NCBI GenBank assembly: GCA_944326905.1
Contig: CALVFU010000005.1
Span: 1-64,000, forward strand
Direction: 5' to 3'
DNA length: 64,000 nucleotides
DNA from: Candidatus Gastranaerophilales bacterium
Lineage (GTDB): Bacteria; Cyanobacteriota; Vampirovibrionia; Gastranaerophilales; Gastranaerophilaceae
The notes beneath the pieces were generated by a model, which was given only the letters and a program-made list of their open reading frames with translations, did no database searches and was not told where the DNA came from. Shown one piece after another: positions 51,404 through 60,355 of this stretch. Position 1 is the stretch's first letter; each line of letters begins with the position of its first letter. A program made the translations under genes and the position numbers.

Positions 51404-51712
51404 ATGGATAAATTACAAAGCAAATACCTTGAGTTTAAAAACATTAATAAAGATATTGTTGATTGGCTTGAAGATATTGCTGAGGAAAATAACTGCCGGA
51501 TTGAAAAAAAAGAATGGAAAAGTAAATATAACAGTTATGTGATATATGATTACGAGCCATTCTGCTCTGACGGCTTTGAAATTAATTTACTCCTCAGCTC
51601 CTTTGACGCCTCATATCTTAACTTCATTAAATATCTTTATAATGAAAAAATCAGCACAATAGAATACTTAAATAATTGTATTAAAATACCTGCAATTAAA
51701 AATTACATTTAA
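51404..51712 (+). CDS. Hypothetical 102-residue protein
   Basis: ATG 51404 has AGGAG seven bases upstream; ATG 51401 is also possible. The protein is rich in Lys, Asn and aromatic residues (KKEWKSKYNSYVIYDYEPF), appears soluble, and matches no family I know. It ends just before a strong terminator and stands alone. Confidence 0.65.
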   Translation: MDKLQSKYLEFKNINKDIVDWLEDIAEENNCRIEKKEWKSKYNSYVIYDYEPFCSDGFEINLLLSSFDASYLNFIKYLYNEKISTIEYLNNCIKIPAIKNYI

Positions 51713-51734
51713 TTATAATTGACCGCTGACAGAC

Positions 51735-51773
51735 AAAAAAAATCCTCTCAAATTAGCTGAGAGGATTTTTTTT
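51735..51773. terminator. Bidirectional intrinsic terminator
   Basis: AAAAAAAATCCTCTCA pairs with TGAGAGGATTTTTTTT (16 bp) around AATTAGC. It serves both the rightward small gene and the leftward diguanylate cyclase gene. Confidence 0.9.
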
Positions 51774-51775
51774 GA

Positions 51776-52648
51776 TTAATACTCAAGGTTCATTTGTGAA
51801 AATTGTACGATTTTATTTTTGCCTCGTTTTTTTGCATTATACAGTGCGTGTTCAGCGTAGCGTATAATTGTATTTGCATCTTCATCTACATTTTCCATAC
51901 AGGGATAAGTAGAAATACCTCCGGATATTGTAACCTGATGGCGTTCTTCTTCTCCAGCTGGAATAAATTCCATCTTTTCAATGTCTCGTCTGAATCTTTC
52001 AGCGAACAAGAAAGCGTTTTCTTCTGATGTGTTTGGAAGAATGAGCAAAAATTCTTCGTCCCCGTAGCGGGTGAGAATATCTTCTTTACGAATCATTGAT
52101 TTTAATTTGCTTGCAAGATTTCTAAGCAGGATGTCACCCCATTCATATCCGTACATATCATTAACTACTTTAAAGAAATCAATATCAAACAGCAGGCATG
52201 ATAACTTTGTGTTATACCGTCTTGCTCGTGAAATTTCTGATTCCAGGCGTTCTTGAAGATATTTTCTATTATGAAGCCCTGTAAGTTCATCAGTAGTACT
52301 TACACGTTCAATTTTATCTTTATACTGTTTTATTTTCAGAAGAGATTTTGCTCTTATTACAAGTTCTGTATTGTTTATAGGTTTTTTAATGAAGTCATAG
52401 CCTTCTGCTCTTACCGTAGTGTCTGTAAAAATGTCACCGGCAAAAAGAATTGGGCAGGGAAGTTTGTTAGTCATAAGAACATCTCTAAATCCGTTTACTT
52501 CATCTATTATTATTAAAGAAGGGTTAAGGGCTGCATAGTCCTTAAACTCGGCACCCTTAACCACTCTTACATTAACATCGTCTATATTTGCCAATACGGA
52601 TTCATAACTTACCAAAGGCATATCTGTATAAACTACTATATTGTCCAT
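51776..52648 (-). CDS. Diguanylate cyclase-like protein with receiver-like domain and GDEEF signature
   Basis: The protein has 290 residues. Residues 1-100 resemble a receiver domain with Asp49 in LIIIDEVNGF and a Lys in DFIKKP. The GGDEF-type domain follows (TTDELTGLHNRKYLQERL, DIDFFKVVNDMYGYEWGD), but the signature reads GDEEF (196-200) instead of GG(D/E)EF. An inhibitory I-site RKED (187-190) is intact. The metal-binding Asp in LLFDIDFFK is present. Loss of the second Gly often lowers or abolishes GTP binding, so activity is uncertain. It would act on c-di-GMP in the cytoplasm. Confidence 0.85.
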   Translation of the reverse strand: MDNIVVYTDMPLVSYESVLANIDDVNVRVVKGAEFKDYAALNPSLIIIDEVNGFRDVLMTNKLPCPILFAGDIFTDTTVRAEGYDFIKKPINNTELVIRAKSLLKIKQYKDKIERVSTTDELTGLHNRKYLQERLESEISRARRYNTKLSCLLFDIDFFKVVNDMYGYEWGDILLRNLASKLKSMIRKEDILTRYGDEEFLLILPNTSEENAFLFAERFRRDIEKMEFIPAGEEERHQVTISGGISTYPCMENVDEDANTIIRYAEHALYNAKKRGKNKIVQFSQMNLEY

Positions 52649-52700
52649 AAGCTCCTCTTTAGTTGTTCATTTTTCTTAATGATACACTAAAAAGCTGGTT

Positions 52701-53819
52701 TTATGCAAGTACTTTTGAACTGTTTATACATTTAATTAACGTTTCAGCGACTGTTTGCTGTTCTTCTTCTGTCAGTTCTGGGAACATAGGCAGAGAGATA
52801 ACCATTTCTGTATCTTTTTCAGTATTAGGCAAATCTCCTTTTTTCCAGCCCATACCGTCATGAACTTTTTGCAAGTGAAGCGGAATTGGGTAATAGAGCA
52901 TAGCGCCAATGCCGGCTTCTTGCAACATTTTATGAACGCTGTCTCTGTTAGGAATTTTGACTGTGTATTGGTGGTAAACGCAATATGTATCAGCTAACTC
53001 AGTTGGAGTAATGATATCTTCGCAGTTTTCAAAAAGCTTGTTGTATCTGTATGCATTTTCGCGGCGTTTTTTATTCCAGCTGTCAACGTACGGTAATTTT
53101 ACGTTTAGGATTGCGGCTTGAATTTCATCAAGGCGTGAGTTTAAACCGATTTCATCATGATGGTAGCGGATAGCGCCTCCGTGATTTCTAAGCGCAACTG
53201 CGCGGTCTTTAAGGTTATCGGAGTTTGTAATTAATAATCCTCCGTCACCCATTCCTCCAAGGTTTTTGGTTGGATAAAAACTGTAACAGCCAAATTCTCC
53301 AAATGTACCGACTTTTTGTCCTTTGTATTCTGCTCCGATTGCTTGGCAGCAGTCTTCTATTACGAATAAATCGTATCTTTTAGCAATATCCATAATTGCA
53401 TCCATATCACAAGGCTGACCGTATAAATGAACAGGAATAATAGCTTTAGTTTTAGGGGTAATCGCTGCTTCAATTTTTTTAGGATCAATATTAAAAGTAT
53501 CAGGATCTATATCCGCAAATACTGGTGTTGCTCCTACAATACCAATTGCTTCTGTTGTTGCAACGAAAGTAAAAGCAGTTGTAATAACTTCATCCCCAGC
53601 GCCTATATCAAGAGCTCTTAAAGCTATATGAAGTGCATCTGTTCCTGAGTTTAAGCCTATTGCGTGTTTTACTCCGATGTATTCTGCAATATTTTTTTCA
53701 AATTCTTTACAATTTGGTCCTAAAATATAAGACCCGGAACGAAGTACTTCGCAAACAGCTTTTTCTATTTTGTCGCCGATTTGTTTGTATTGCCTTTTTG
53801 AATCTAAAATTGGTATCAT
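52701..53819 (-). CDS. DegT/DnrJ/EryC1-family sugar aminotransferase
   Basis: The protein has 372 residues. This PLP enzyme transaminates keto-sugars to amino-sugars for surface polysaccharides. GTDALHIALRAL, PVHLYGQPCDMDAI, FVIEDCCQAIGAEY and the PLP-Lys in CYSFYPTKNLGGMGDGG are all present. AGGAGGG precedes the ATG. No other nucleotide-sugar gene is adjacent, so the sugar is unknown. Confidence 0.93.
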   Translation of the reverse strand: MIPILDSKRQYKQIGDKIEKAVCEVLRSGSYILGPNCKEFEKNIAEYIGVKHAIGLNSGTDALHIALRALDIGAGDEVITTAFTFVATTEAIGIVGATPVFADIDPDTFNIDPKKIEAAITPKTKAIIPVHLYGQPCDMDAIMDIAKRYDLFVIEDCCQAIGAEYKGQKVGTFGEFGCYSFYPTKNLGGMGDGGLLITNSDNLKDRAVALRNHGGAIRYHHDEIGLNSRLDEIQAAILNVKLPYVDSWNKKRRENAYRYNKLFENCEDIITPTELADTYCVYHQYTVKIPNRDSVHKMLQEAGIGAMLYYPIPLHLQKVHDGMGWKKGDLPNTEKDTEMVISLPMFPELTEEEQQTVAETLIKCINSSKVLA

Positions 53820-53923
53820 ACACCCTCCTTATTTTTTATACTCTTTACAATAATAGTATAGCACTATTGAATAGTGTCTTTATATAATTTTAATCACATA
53901 AATTCTTATGCTATTATAAGAAT

Positions 53924-54418
53924 ATGAAAATAGAATTTAAACAAGTAAGAGAGAATGAAATTTATGAGTTAGCTGAGTTAGCCTCGTTAATTTGGCATGA
54001 ATTTTTTCCTGTATTGTTATCAGAGGAACAGATTAATTATATGGTGGATAAATTTCAATCTGAAAGGGCTATGCAAAGGCAGATAGAAAAGGAAAATTAT
54101 ACTTATTATTTTATAATATCTAATGATGTTGCTGCAGGATATTTTGGTATATCAAATACTTCTGAGTATTTATTTTTGTCAAAATTATATCTAAAAAGAG
54201 AATACAGACATAAAGGAATAGGAAAACGGGCATTTGATAAGATAAAAGAACTCGCAAGAGATAGAAAATACAATAAAATCAGACTTACAGTTAATAAGTA
54301 TAATGCAAATACTATAAACGCTTATGATAAATACGGCTTTAAGATAGTAGATGCAGCAGAGACAGATATAGGCAGCGGATTTATTATGGATGATTATATT
54401 ATGGAATATGAGTTATAA
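53924..54418 (+). CDS. GNAT family N-acetyltransferase
   Basis: The protein has 164 residues. The CoA-binding core reads LYLKREYRHKGIGKRAFDKIKELARD, with RxxGIG-type pyrophosphate loop, followed by INAYDKYGFKIVDAAET, the usual GNAT end. The substrate is unknown. There is no Shine-Dalgarno; TGC-TATTAT (53909-53917) lies six bases before the ATG, so the mRNA is probably leaderless. Confidence 0.85.
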   Translation: MKIEFKQVRENEIYELAELASLIWHEFFPVLLSEEQINYMVDKFQSERAMQRQIEKENYTYYFIISNDVAAGYFGISNTSEYLFLSKLYLKREYRHKGIGKRAFDKIKELARDRKYNKIRLTVNKYNANTINAYDKYGFKIVDAAETDIGSGFIMDDYIMEYEL

Positions 54419-55003
54419 TTATTTGCATAATTGGTCATACACACGTTTAATTTCTTTAATATCCTGCCACATTAACCATTTAGGGCTGCCTTTTTCCCTG
54501 CTGTCATTTCTTAATAGATATGAAGGATGGAAAATCGGCATCATTTTAGAAAAATAAGGACCTTCAAACCATTTGCCTCTGAGTTTTGTAATCCCTTGAG
54601 CAGTATCCATCATAGAATTAACTGCAACGCGTCCGCACAAAAGTATGATTCTTGGTTTTAGAATTTCAATTTGTTTATCTAAAAACTCTCTGCAGGCAGC
54701 TTTTTCTTCCGGCAAAGGGTCTCTGTTTTCCGGCGGACGGCATTTAATAGTGTTACAGATGTAAATATCTTTATTTCGTGACAAACCGACACAGCCTAAG
54801 ATTTTATCTAATAATTGTCCGGCTTTACCGACAAATGGTTCTCCCTGCTTGTCTTCATAGAATCCTGGCGCTTCACCAATCAGCATAAGTTTGTCATTAG
54901 GTATCCCGCCAGAGAAAACAGTGTTTGTTCTGCTTTTACATAGCCCGCATTTTTCACAGGAAGCACATTGTTTTCTAATTTCGTCTAATTCTTCATATCC
55001 CAT
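54419..55003 (-). CDS. Family 4 (Fe-S) uracil-DNA glycosylase
   Basis: The protein has 194 residues from ATG 55003. It removes uracil from DNA for base excision repair. Cluster cysteines appear in CASCEKCGLCKSR and later ones in NTIKCRPPENRDPLPEEKAACREF; the active-site GEAPGFYEDKQGEPFVGKAG and FHPSYLLR complete the signature. TGA-TATATT lies eight bases upstream on the minus strand, another leaderless candidate. It converges on the GNAT gene with no gap. Confidence 0.93.
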   Translation of the reverse strand: MGYEELDEIRKQCASCEKCGLCKSRTNTVFSGGIPNDKLMLIGEAPGFYEDKQGEPFVGKAGQLLDKILGCVGLSRNKDIYICNTIKCRPPENRDPLPEEKAACREFLDKQIEILKPRIILLCGRVAVNSMMDTAQGITKLRGKWFEGPYFSKMMPIFHPSYLLRNDSREKGSPKWLMWQDIKEIKRVYDQLCK

Positions 55004-55052
55004 AAAATAATAATATATCAAAAATCAAAAATTAGTTTAACAGTTCGATAAT

Positions 55053-55358
55053 TTATTTTTTGCCGACATAAAACATATCAGGAATATCAAAGGTCATAAA
55101 CATGCCTGAAATAATAGCCCCAAAACCAATGGCAGGACGCCATTTTTTGCAAAAAGTTGTGGCAAGCCCGCAGGAGCCTAAACCTGCAAGCAGCGATATT
55201 CCTAATGTTCGCCAATAGCTTAAGTGTTTTTTCTCTGATGTACTTTGACGGCTGTTATCTATTACGGCAGAGGTAATTGTTTTTCGCTGATTTTGCTCTT
55301 GAGATGATGCTGCAGCTTTAAAAACGATATTTTTTGTATAACCTAATGGTTGTATCAC
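55053..55358 (-). CDS. Hypothetical membrane protein
   Basis: The protein has 101 residues from GTG 55358, with AAAGGAG upstream. After an N-terminus rich in Ser/Gln (IVFKAAASSQEQNQRK) come two short hydrophobic stretches (YWRTLGISLLAGLGSCGLATTF and AIGFGAIISGMFMTF). No family recognised. The early I-V-F-K-A pattern resembles starts of other proteins of this lineage. Confidence 0.6.
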   Translation of the reverse strand: MIQPLGYTKNIVFKAAASSQEQNQRKTITSAVIDNSRQSTSEKKHLSYWRTLGISLLAGLGSCGLATTFCKKWRPAIGFGAIISGMFMTFDIPDMFYVGKK

Positions 55359-55557
55359 ACTAAACTCCTTTTTATATTAGTTATAAAACGCTTTAATAAC
55401 CAAAATTGCTTTTATTTAATATAAAATTTACACTTATTAACAAAATTATGAATGGGCTGATGCTGTAACCAAATTGCAAGGGCAAATATGTATAAGCACC
55501 AGTTGTTTGAATAAAGAGCAAAAATATTTTTTCTTATGTTTATGTTAGGATACTTGT

Positions 55558-56805
55558 ATGAACAAACCTGAATTATTATTACCGGCTGGTAATATAGAAA
55601 AACTTGAGTATGCTATTAAATATGGAGCCGATGCCGTTTACCTCGGGGTCGTAGATTTTAGCCTAAGAGCGATGCGCAAAGGAGAGTTAATTACTCTTGA
55701 GAACCTTAAGTCCGCAATAGAAAAAGCTCACTTACTGGGTGCTAAAGTATATCTTACTCTTAATATTTTTGCATTTAATGACGATATTAAAAATTTGGAA
55801 CGCTGCATGGATATAATTGCAGCAAGTAATCCTGATGCAGTTATAGCCTCTGATATGGGAGTAATACGTCTTGTGCAAAAATATATGCCTAAAACGGCAC
55901 TTCATATCAGCACCCAAACAAATACCCTGAATTATGAAGCCGTAAAATTTTGGCAGGATTTAGGCGCAGTAAGAACAATTTTGGCGCGCGAGTTATCAAT
56001 AAAAGATGTTAAAGAAATCAAAGAAAAAGTCCCAGGTATGGAGTTAGAAGTTTTTGTCCACGGCGCTCAGTGTGTTTCTTTTTCCGGGCGCTGCCTTTTA
56101 AGCGACTATATGACAGGAGGAGAACGGAAAGCTAATCATGGGAATTGTGCACAGGCGTGCAGATGGAGCTATAAGCTTGTTGAAGAAACTCGACCTGGTG
56201 AATATTATGAAATTGAGGAAAATGAAAAAGGAACTCATATTCTTTCAACTAAAGATTTAAATCTTATAAAACATCTTGGTACACTTATTGATGCAGGAAT
56301 TGATTCGTTTAAAATAGAAGGAAGAACTAAAAGTCTTTATTACGTCTCTGCGGTGGCAAAAGCATATAGAGCTGCACTTGATGAAGTAATTAAAAATCCA
56401 AATGCTGATTTAGAAGAATACTGGCAGGAGCTTCTTAAGGTCGGTAATCGCGGATATACAACGGGATTTTATCTTCAAGACGGGTATCCCGCTGACGGAT
56501 ACAGCTATGATATATCGAAAGGGCTTGCAGGAGCGGACTTCCTTGCGGAAGTGAAGGGGGAGAAAAACGGGTACTTAAAAGTTCTCGTAAAAAACAAATT
56601 CTACAAAAATACTGATGTGGAATTGATTACCCCAAAAGAACAAATTACAACTATGGCGATTGAAATTATTGACCCTGTAAAAAATGAATCGCTTGAATTT
56701 GCAAATACTAATCAAGAACTAATGATAAAATTTTCTAACATGCCTGAAAACTGGGAGTATGGGTTAATTCGTACAGTCGGAATAAAAAGAGCAGAGGATA
56801 ATTAA
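55558..56805 (+). CDS. Peptidase U32-family protein (tRNA hydroxylation, TrhP-like)
   Basis: The protein has 415 residues. The U32 signature HGAQCVSFSGRCLLSDYMTGGERKANHGNCAQACRWSY (cysteines for a 4Fe-4S cluster) and the N-terminal TIM-barrel start (ELLLPAGNIEKLEYAIKYGADAVYLG) are canonical. U32 proteins such as TrhP/RlhA hydroxylate tRNA or rRNA rather than cleave collagen. TGT-TAGGAT (55543-55551) is six bases before the ATG with no Shine-Dalgarno, so it is probably leaderless. The next gene follows after three bases. Confidence 0.9.
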   Translation: MNKPELLLPAGNIEKLEYAIKYGADAVYLGVVDFSLRAMRKGELITLENLKSAIEKAHLLGAKVYLTLNIFAFNDDIKNLERCMDIIAASNPDAVIASDMGVIRLVQKYMPKTALHISTQTNTLNYEAVKFWQDLGAVRTILARELSIKDVKEIKEKVPGMELEVFVHGAQCVSFSGRCLLSDYMTGGERKANHGNCAQACRWSYKLVEETRPGEYYEIEENEKGTHILSTKDLNLIKHLGTLIDAGIDSFKIEGRTKSLYYVSAVAKAYRAALDEVIKNPNADLEEYWQELLKVGNRGYTTGFYLQDGYPADGYSYDISKGLAGADFLAEVKGEKNGYLKVLVKNKFYKNTDVELITPKEQITTMAIEIIDPVKNESLEFANTNQELMIKFSNMPENWEYGLIRTVGIKRAEDN

Positions 56806-56808
56806 TAT

Positions 56809-57294
56809 ATGTTTTTAGTACCTGATTATAATTTAAAGAATATCTACGAGATAGACTTTGAGGACTTAAAAGCAAAAGGTATAAAAGCTGTACTTTTTGA
56901 CCTGGATAGTACAATTATGAAATCAAAATCTGGCGAGTATTCTAAAAAAACGAGAGAGTGGCTTTCTAAGATAGAGCGAGAGTTTGTTGTTGCAGTGTTA
57001 TCAAATAATTTTAATATTGATTATATAGAGCGAGTACGCTCAATTTCTACATTTGACGTAATAGGTGCTGCTCGGAAACCAAATCCCAAGGTGCTGCTTG
57101 AGTACTTAGCAAATGCAAGAATCCATCCATCGGAAGCTGTAATGGTTGGAGACAGACCGCTTACGGATATCCTGGCAGGTAAAAGGGCGGGGTGTATGAC
57201 TATTCTAGTGGACTCAATAAATGCAGAGTATGAGAATTTGCCGACTCGTTTTGTCCGCTGGCTGGAAAGGCTAAGTATTAAGAAATCTGTTTAG
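56809..57294 (+). CDS. YqeG family HAD phosphatase
   Basis: The protein has 161 residues. The HAD motif I is FDLDSTIM (DxD with Asp nucleophile near 31), motif II VLSNN, and motif III/IV KPNPKVL and MVGDRPLTDILAGKRAG. YqeG members are class IIIA phosphatases, sometimes specific for phosphatidylglycerol-phosphate or linked to ribosome genes. Its 3' end overlaps the convergent zincin-like gene by 17 bases. Confidence 0.9.
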   Translation: MFLVPDYNLKNIYEIDFEDLKAKGIKAVLFDLDSTIMKSKSGEYSKKTREWLSKIEREFVVAVLSNNFNIDYIERVRSISTFDVIGAARKPNPKVLLEYLANARIHPSEAVMVGDRPLTDILAGKRAGCMTILVDSINAEYENLPTRFVRWLERLSIKKSV

Positions 57295-58297
57295 TCTGAT
57301 TTTGCAGTGCTTCAGCGCTCATACCGGCTATTAGCGGGATTATATCATTGTAATTTTCTCCATTAAATCCGCATGCTGTTTTTCTTGCATTATTCCCGGC
57401 CGTATACGCTTCCTGTTCTTTTAACAGTGTATATACAGTCATTTCGCGGACTTTATTCTTGAATCCTTCTAGCCCGCCGGCTTCGTCTATAATTTTCATT
57501 GCAAAAGGGTCTTTTGTTATTTGGAGGTTTGTCATTAATTCTTTTATAAATACTTCAAATCCGGCATTTATATATTCGTTGAATTTTTCTTTGTTATCAT
57601 AACCGTTAATTTCCATTATTTTATTTTCATCAATGTCATTCATTGGTGAATTGATAAAGTCGTTATAATCATCAAGTGAATGTATTTCCAGTTTCTTTTC
57701 GCGTGCAATACTAACTAATGCTTTTTGAACAAGAATATCTGTCAGCATATTAGAAATATTTTGCTGGAAAAAATTATAAAAATGTCCTTCTTTTGTATTT
57801 GCATGCTGTATTCTTGTTTCTTTATCTTCTGCATATTGCATTGCATGTATTATTTCATGAACTACATATTCAATAAATGCAAGTTTTGAGTTCTTGTCAC
57901 CATAATCAATATTAGGTATAAAAATTTCTAGTTTCTGGAGTTTTCCATTTTTATCGAATACGGGTCTTGTTGCTGCAGCTACTCGTTTTTTATTATTCAG
58001 CCCAAACTCTGTATAGTCGTCCATGGAAATGATTTTTACATCAACATTTGGTAAATATTTCTTGACAGACTGCTGGATTTTTTGAGCGTTAACTTGTTTA
58101 TTATCAACAAGCCGGATTAATTCATTGCTAAATATTTTAACTTTTGTCTCACGGGGAATATTTTCAATAGGCTCGCGGATAAATACATCAGGTTCATTTT
58201 TGTGCCATATTTTGCCCCGGGTAGATGTAAAGTTTATTGTATTAAGTCTTAAATTATATATAGATTTATAATTATTATTGTAAATTTCTGATGACAT
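57278..58297 (-). CDS. Zincin-like metallopeptidase, uncharacterised
   Basis: The protein has 339 residues. VVHEIIHAMQYAEDKETRIQH contains the HExxH zinc motif (near residue 147). There is no signal peptide or transmembrane span. The N-terminus has a TINFTST pattern like some other proteins here. The remaining sequence is helical and unrecognised. AGGGG precedes the ATG. It overlaps the yqeG 3' end by 17 bases. A role in self-processing or in killing or host contact cannot be judged from sequence. Confidence 0.7.
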   Translation of the reverse strand: MSSEIYNNNYKSIYNLRLNTINFTSTRGKIWHKNEPDVFIREPIENIPRETKVKIFSNELIRLVDNKQVNAQKIQQSVKKYLPNVDVKIISMDDYTEFGLNNKKRVAAATRPVFDKNGKLQKLEIFIPNIDYGDKNSKLAFIEYVVHEIIHAMQYAEDKETRIQHANTKEGHFYNFFQQNISNMLTDILVQKALVSIAREKKLEIHSLDDYNDFINSPMNDIDENKIMEINGYDNKEKFNEYINAGFEVFIKELMTNLQITKDPFAMKIIDEAGGLEGFKNKVREMTVYTLLKEQEAYTAGNNARKTACGFNGENYNDIIPLIAGMSAEALQNQTKQIS

Positions 58298-58403
58298 AGT
58301 AACCCCTATGCTATACTTATAAAAGTTATTTTTTATTAAAAAATTGACTTTTAAATGTATGGCGGACCGAAATTGTTACAAATATTAATAAATTTAATCC
58401 GAT

Positions 58404-58715
58404 TTAATATTCAAAGTTTCCTGATAAAAAATTATTTATAATTTCTTTTAAAGCCCCTTTATTTTCGGAATAAAGCACAAGTCCGTGTCTTGCGTAGATT
58501 CTTTTTGCGTGTTTGTCTGCGCTGCCGCAGATTAGAGCTTCAACGCTTTTATCGGCAAGGAATTGAGCTATTATATTATGACCTGCATTAATTGTACGGA
58601 TAAGCTCAGAACTTTTAATGCTGCCGCTTTCGATTTCGTATACTCTGTAAAGTTCAGCATCTTCAAGCCGTTCTTTAACACTTTCATCCTCATCGCAGGC
58701 TATTGCAATTTTCAT
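58404..58715 (-). CDS. NifX/NafY-like (dinitrogenase cofactor biosynthesis family) protein
   Basis: The protein has 103 residues. The fold matches the small NifX-type domain: MKIAIACDEDES, then YEIESGSIKSSE, SVEALICGSADKHAKRIYARHGLVLY and a final EIINNFL. Stand-alone copies in non-nitrogen-fixing bacteria are of unknown function, possibly metal-cofactor carriers. The nifHDK genes are not here. It has AAGGAG upstream and sits at the downstream end of the RuvB-YibE/F-nuclease group. Confidence 0.85.
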   Translation of the reverse strand: MKIAIACDEDESVKERLEDAELYRVYEIESGSIKSSELIRTINAGHNIIAQFLADKSVEALICGSADKHAKRIYARHGLVLYSENKGALKEIINNFLSGNFEY

Positions 58716-59222
58716 TTATTGATCAGACTCCTTGTTATTTTTTAGTAATTTTTCAAAGTCAGACGGCTTAATACTTTGTATAAAATCTTTAAACTCTTGA
58801 GCTTCTTCTTCATCTTTTTGAGTGTCGGTTGATACGGAGCCGTCCATAAGTACTTTAGCTGATACAAAGATTGGAGCATCCATTCTCATAGCAACGGCTA
58901 TAGCATCACTTGGGCGTGCATCTATTTCAATTTCTTCTCCTTCTTTAGCAAGATAAAGAGTTGCATAATAAGTTTCTTTTTCAACATTGTTTATTTCAAC
59001 TCTGTCGAGGGAACAGCCGGTTTTTTCTATAATTGAGCAAATCAAATCGTGGGTCATTGGACGAACCACACCGAGATTTTCAATTTTTCTTATAATTGCA
59101 CTTGCTTCAGCTGAGCCAATCCAGATTGGAAGAGCTTTTCTATTTTCCAAATCATGAAGAACAACTATTGGGGAACCTGTTCTTGTATCAAGTGCTATAC
59201 CCATAACTTTCATTTCAATCAT
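58716..59222 (-). CDS. Bifunctional nuclease family (DUF151) protein
   Basis: The protein has 168 residues from ATG 59222 (AAGGGTG upstream). The DUF151 core (VMGIALDTRTGSPIVVLHD, IWIGSAEASAI, EIDARPSDAIAVAMRMDAPIFV) is intact. Some members show DNase and RNase activity; the cellular role is unclear. The start overlaps the YibE/F stop by eight bases. It has an acidic tail. Confidence 0.92.
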   Translation of the reverse strand: MIEMKVMGIALDTRTGSPIVVLHDLENRKALPIWIGSAEASAIIRKIENLGVVRPMTHDLICSIIEKTGCSLDRVEINNVEKETYYATLYLAKEGEEIEIDARPSDAIAVAMRMDAPIFVSAKVLMDGSVSTDTQKDEEEAQEFKDFIQSIKPSDFEKLLKNNKESDQ

Positions 59223-60345
59223 TATTATCACCCTTTATCATGTTATCCAGCTCTATTATATCACGCTTTTTGAGTTTTTCATCAGTAAATTTAATTAATT
59301 TGGCAGAGATTATAGCGGTAATTGGAACGCAAAGAAGCAATGCAATGCTTCCGATTATAGCGGAGGCGATTTCTGTTACGACGGCATTGAGGTTAAAGAA
59401 TTTGTATGCATCGATTCCTCCTGCAAGCAGCAGTAGTGTTAGGGAACCGCCCATATAAACCAGGATTAAAGTATTTGCCATCGTGCCTATTATATCTCGT
59501 CCGACATTCATGCCTGCTTTAAATAAATCTTTAACGGTAAGAGTTTTATTTGTTTGATAAATTTCGTTTACAGTACTTGCAATTGACATTGCAATATCCA
59601 TACATGCTCCTAGTGCGGCGATAATTATTACAGAAGCGGTTATTGAGGTGAAATTAAGCTCCGGGTGTGAAGAATAGAGGTATAGAGTTGTTTCATCGCT
59701 AAATCCGGTAAGTTTTGCAAACTTTATTGTAAGAAGAGAGGCAACGCCTGCTATTATTAATGATATTATTGTTCCTGCTGCAGCGGACGTACTTTTACTG
59801 TTAATTCCTCCGACCAGATACATTGTAACTGCGGTAGATAGAAGACAGACAAGAATTGTACCTGCAAGCGGAGGGGCGCCGGCAAGTATCATTGGGCATA
59901 GTACAGAAAATATTAATAATACTGTAGTGCCTATTGATATGAGGCTGAATAAACCTTTTTTACCGCCTATTATTAAAACGAGTATACAGAATAATCCAGC
60001 AAGAAAGAATAATACGTTCATTCTGTAGAGATCAGCAATAAAGTACTCGGTTCCGTTTTCAGACGGCTCTGTATGCAGCAAAAGTTTATCTTTGAGATGG
60101 ACATGTATATCATAATATGGATTTGAACCTATGATGTTTTCAAGTTTATAAGTATTCCCTTTATCTTTTCCATTTAAAATCTCTACATCAATAATTTGTT
60201 TAACTTGCGGGTTGTCTGCCCCAAGAGAAATATCTTCATACTGGATATTGTGAGCTTTGCCAAGAGTAAATACTTCTTCTGCGTTAATAGAATTTCCGCA
60301 TATAAATATTAAAAACAAACTAATTATAATAAATATTTTCTTCAT
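59215..60345 (-). CDS. YibE/F family membrane protein
   Basis: The protein has 376 residues from ATG 60345, after AAGAGG; a longer reading to 60387 would overlap ruvB. A signal peptide (KKIFIIISLFLIFICGNSINA) is followed by a soluble beta-rich part and about seven hydrophobic spans from residue 117 on (FFLAGLFCILVLIIGG onward). YibE/F members are uncharacterised inner-membrane transporters. It is in the ruvB-to-nuclease leftward operon. Confidence 0.9.
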   Translation of the reverse strand: MKKIFIIISLFLIFICGNSINAEEVFTLGKAHNIQYEDISLGADNPQVKQIIDVEILNGKDKGNTYKLENIIGSNPYYDIHVHLKDKLLLHTEPSENGTEYFIADLYRMNVLFFLAGLFCILVLIIGGKKGLFSLISIGTTVLLIFSVLCPMILAGAPPLAGTILVCLLSTAVTMYLVGGINSKSTSAAAGTIISLIIAGVASLLTIKFAKLTGFSDETTLYLYSSHPELNFTSITASVIIIAALGACMDIAMSIASTVNEIYQTNKTLTVKDLFKAGMNVGRDIIGTMANTLILVYMGGSLTLLLLAGGIDAYKFFNLNAVVTEIASAIIGSIALLLCVPITAIISAKLIKFTDEKLKKRDIIELDNMIKGDNND

Positions 60346-60355
60346 ACTGCCTCTT

